64,000 nt of DNA from Parahalioglobus pacificus. GTDB taxonomy: Bacteria > Pseudomonadota > Gammaproteobacteria > Pseudomonadales > Halieaceae. Each line of letters begins with the position of its first letter. Positions within the stretch are counted from its first letter, which is position 1. A model generated the notes under the pieces. That model searched no databases. It saw only the letters and a program-made list of their open reading frames with translations, and was not told where the DNA came from. The position numbers and the translations under genes were made by a program. The stretch spans positions 620,001-684,000 of the forward strand of contig NZ_BMYM01000002.1 of NCBI RefSeq assembly GCF_014652275.1, written 5' to 3'. Shown piece by piece: positions 62,790 to 64,000 of this stretch.

Positions 62790-64000
62790 TCAGTCCCGAT
62801 GTTGTTCGAACCAGTCCAGGTGGCGTTGGAATCGATCGATCTGGTAACTGGGCGTCGATATGCCGTGGGATTCTCCCGGATAAACCACCAGCCCGGTGGG
62901 CACGCGCAGTACCTTCAGCGCCTGGTACATCTGTTCGCTGGACAGCGCAGGGACGTTGTAATCCTCCTGGCCCACCATGAACAGTGTGGGTGTTTGAATC
63001 CGATCTGCCTTGAGGAATGGGTAAGAGATACGGTTGTAGTTCTCTGGATTTTCCCAGGGGGTGCCCAATTCAGACAGGTAAGAGTGGATGTATTGATCAG
63101 TACCGAAACCACCCCATACATTGCTGATCGCCGCACCGGACACCGCCGCCTTAAAACGGTTATCCGATGCAACCACGTAGTTGGTCAGCATGCCACCGTA
63201 GCTCCATCCGGCAACAAACAGCTCATCTTTATCGGCGATACCTTGCTTCACCGCCCAGTCCACGCCGGCGAGTACGTCTGGCACATCTACCGAACCCCAT
63301 GCGGCAAAGATGCCCTTTGAAAACTCGATGCCGCGGCCGGTGCTGCCGCGCGGATTCATCATAATCACCACATAACCCGCATCGGCAAATACCTGCGCTG
63401 TGCTACGCGGTTCGTGCCCGAACTGCGACGTAGGGCCGCCGTGGATGTACAGCACGGCGGGGTACTTGCGACCTTTGCGGTAGTTGCCGGGTTTGACCAG
63501 CAGCCCGCTGATGTCTGTGCCATCACTCGAGGTCGCGCTGAACTCTTCGAAGGGCTGCCAGGGGTGCGCCTCGAGTAATTCGATGTTGTGATCAGTAATC
63601 GCAGTGGCAATACCGCCCTCAACCCTGTAGAGCTCAAATGGCAGATCACCGAAGCCCAGTCGAGCAACCGTAGCGCCGCCTGCATTGCCATAGCCGTAAA
63701 CGGTGAGCTTGCCGGTGAGCAGGCGTTCGATATCCCCGTTGGCGGTATCCATTTGCGCCAGCCATTGGCTGCGATCTTCCTCAACGGTGAACAGCAGAGC
63801 ATTGCCGTCATCTCGCCAGCTGAGGTCTCCGATATTCAGGTCCAGGTCTTCGGTGAGTATTTGCGCCTCGCCGCTGGCCAGATCGTACAGCTTGAGTTCG
63901 GGCTGTGCATAAAGATTATCCACCGTGTAATCAGCGGTGAGGCAGGCGATGGCCTTGCCATCGGGTCGCCACAGCGGGCGATCATGGCCGCCAATGGCGC
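62790..64000 (-). CDS. S9-family prolyl oligopeptidase-like protein, N-terminus beyond window
   Basis: About 403 C-terminal residues; the frame is open to the right edge, so the start is outside. The visible part includes the end of a beta-propeller (DGNALLFTVEEDRSQWLAQMD) and the hydrolase core with GWSYGGM (nucleophile Ser) and the final Asp and His (VGQEDYNVP, PGESHGIS). It should release peptides. A GTG at 63923 could be mistaken for the start, but coding sequence continues upstream of it. Confidence 0.9.
   Translation of the reverse strand, partial: AIGGHDRPLWRPDGKAIACLTADYTVDNLYAQPELKLYDLASGEAQILTEDLDLNIGDLSWRDDGNALLFTVEEDRSQWLAQMDTANGDIERLLTGKLTVYGYGNAGGATVARLGFGDLPFELYRVEGGIATAITDHNIELLEAHPWQPFEEFSATSSDGTDISGLLVKPGNYRKGRKYPAVLYIHGGPTSQFGHEPRSTAQVFADAGYVVIMMNPRGSTGRGIEFSKGIFAAWGSVDVPDVLAGVDWAVKQGIADKDELFVAGWSYGGMLTNYVVASDNRFKAAVSGAAISNVWGGFGTDQYIHSYLSELGTPWENPENYNRISYPFLKADRIQTPTLFMVGQEDYNVPALSSEQMYQALKVLRVPTGLVVYPGESHGISTPSYQIDRFQRHLDWFEQHRD

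Overview
The window is GC-rich (roughly 58-60 percent by eye), densely coded chromosomal DNA of a marine-type heterotrophic gammaproteobacterium. The gene styles (several TonB receptors, a TPR-sulfotransferase, acyl-CoA catabolism, a Rieske oxygenase, a carotenoid-cleavage-type oxygenase, Tat-exported oxidoreductases) fit the Halieaceae/OM60-NOR5 group or relatives. That placement is inference, since no rRNA or core marker tree is available. There is no CRISPR array, transposase, integrase or phage gene.

Layout: 1-3672 (minus) is a TonB receptor (cut by the window edge), a TPR-sulfotransferase and a LuxR-type regulator, with a NarL/FixJ-like palindrome ahead of the receptor. 3707-7067 is a gcdR-gcdH-gcdG glutarate/glutaryl-CoA module with a divergent LysR gene. 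7117-12453 holds an exported alpha/beta hydrolase and an acyl-CoA ligase with two thiolases. 12575-22245 holds a carotenoid oxygenase, a DUF885 peptidase-like protein, an M48 lipoprotein, a Rieske oxygenase, a carrier, a Tat-type aldo/keto reductase, a beta-barrel protein and PbpG. 22293-27382 (minus) is a glycerolipid operon: a HAD-PlsC fusion with a histone-H1-like tail, PlsB, then GpsA. A candidate ~200-nt RNA with its own promoter and terminator lies upstream.

29037-36392 is a Fur-controlled heme/iron island: heme receptor, hmuTUV, an IsdG-type monooxygenase, and an opposed fagA-like/fumC pair, with Fur boxes at both outer ends. It is bracketed by a 102-bp direct repeat, one copy inside an intact methyltransferase gene and the other a 3' remnant of that gene, so it looks like an insertion. 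37293-39992 holds a SnoaL-like protein, a two-helix membrane protein and an NhaC-type antiporter. 40086-45728 is a membrane glycosylation cluster (GT-C, methyltransferase, GtrA, GT2, polytopic protein). 45736-50268 is an exported amidohydrolase, then a minimal partner-switching module (PP2C phosphatase, RsbW-like kinase, STAS protein), then an ECF sigma factor and a probable anti-sigma factor.

50405-55617 holds a PrsW-like membrane protease, a tRNA-Val with a broken tRNA copy and a hairpin-rich spacer upstream, a FemAB/CelD-like acyltransferase, and a ZnuD-like TonB receptor with a Glu-rich insert. 55698-59840 is an agmatine-to-putrescine module (AguA, AguB, MFS carrier, LysR). 59841-64000 holds a decayed SDR remnant, an intact SDR, a small unknown protein, an HNH protein, a fasciclin-domain protein and an S9 peptidase cut by the right edge.
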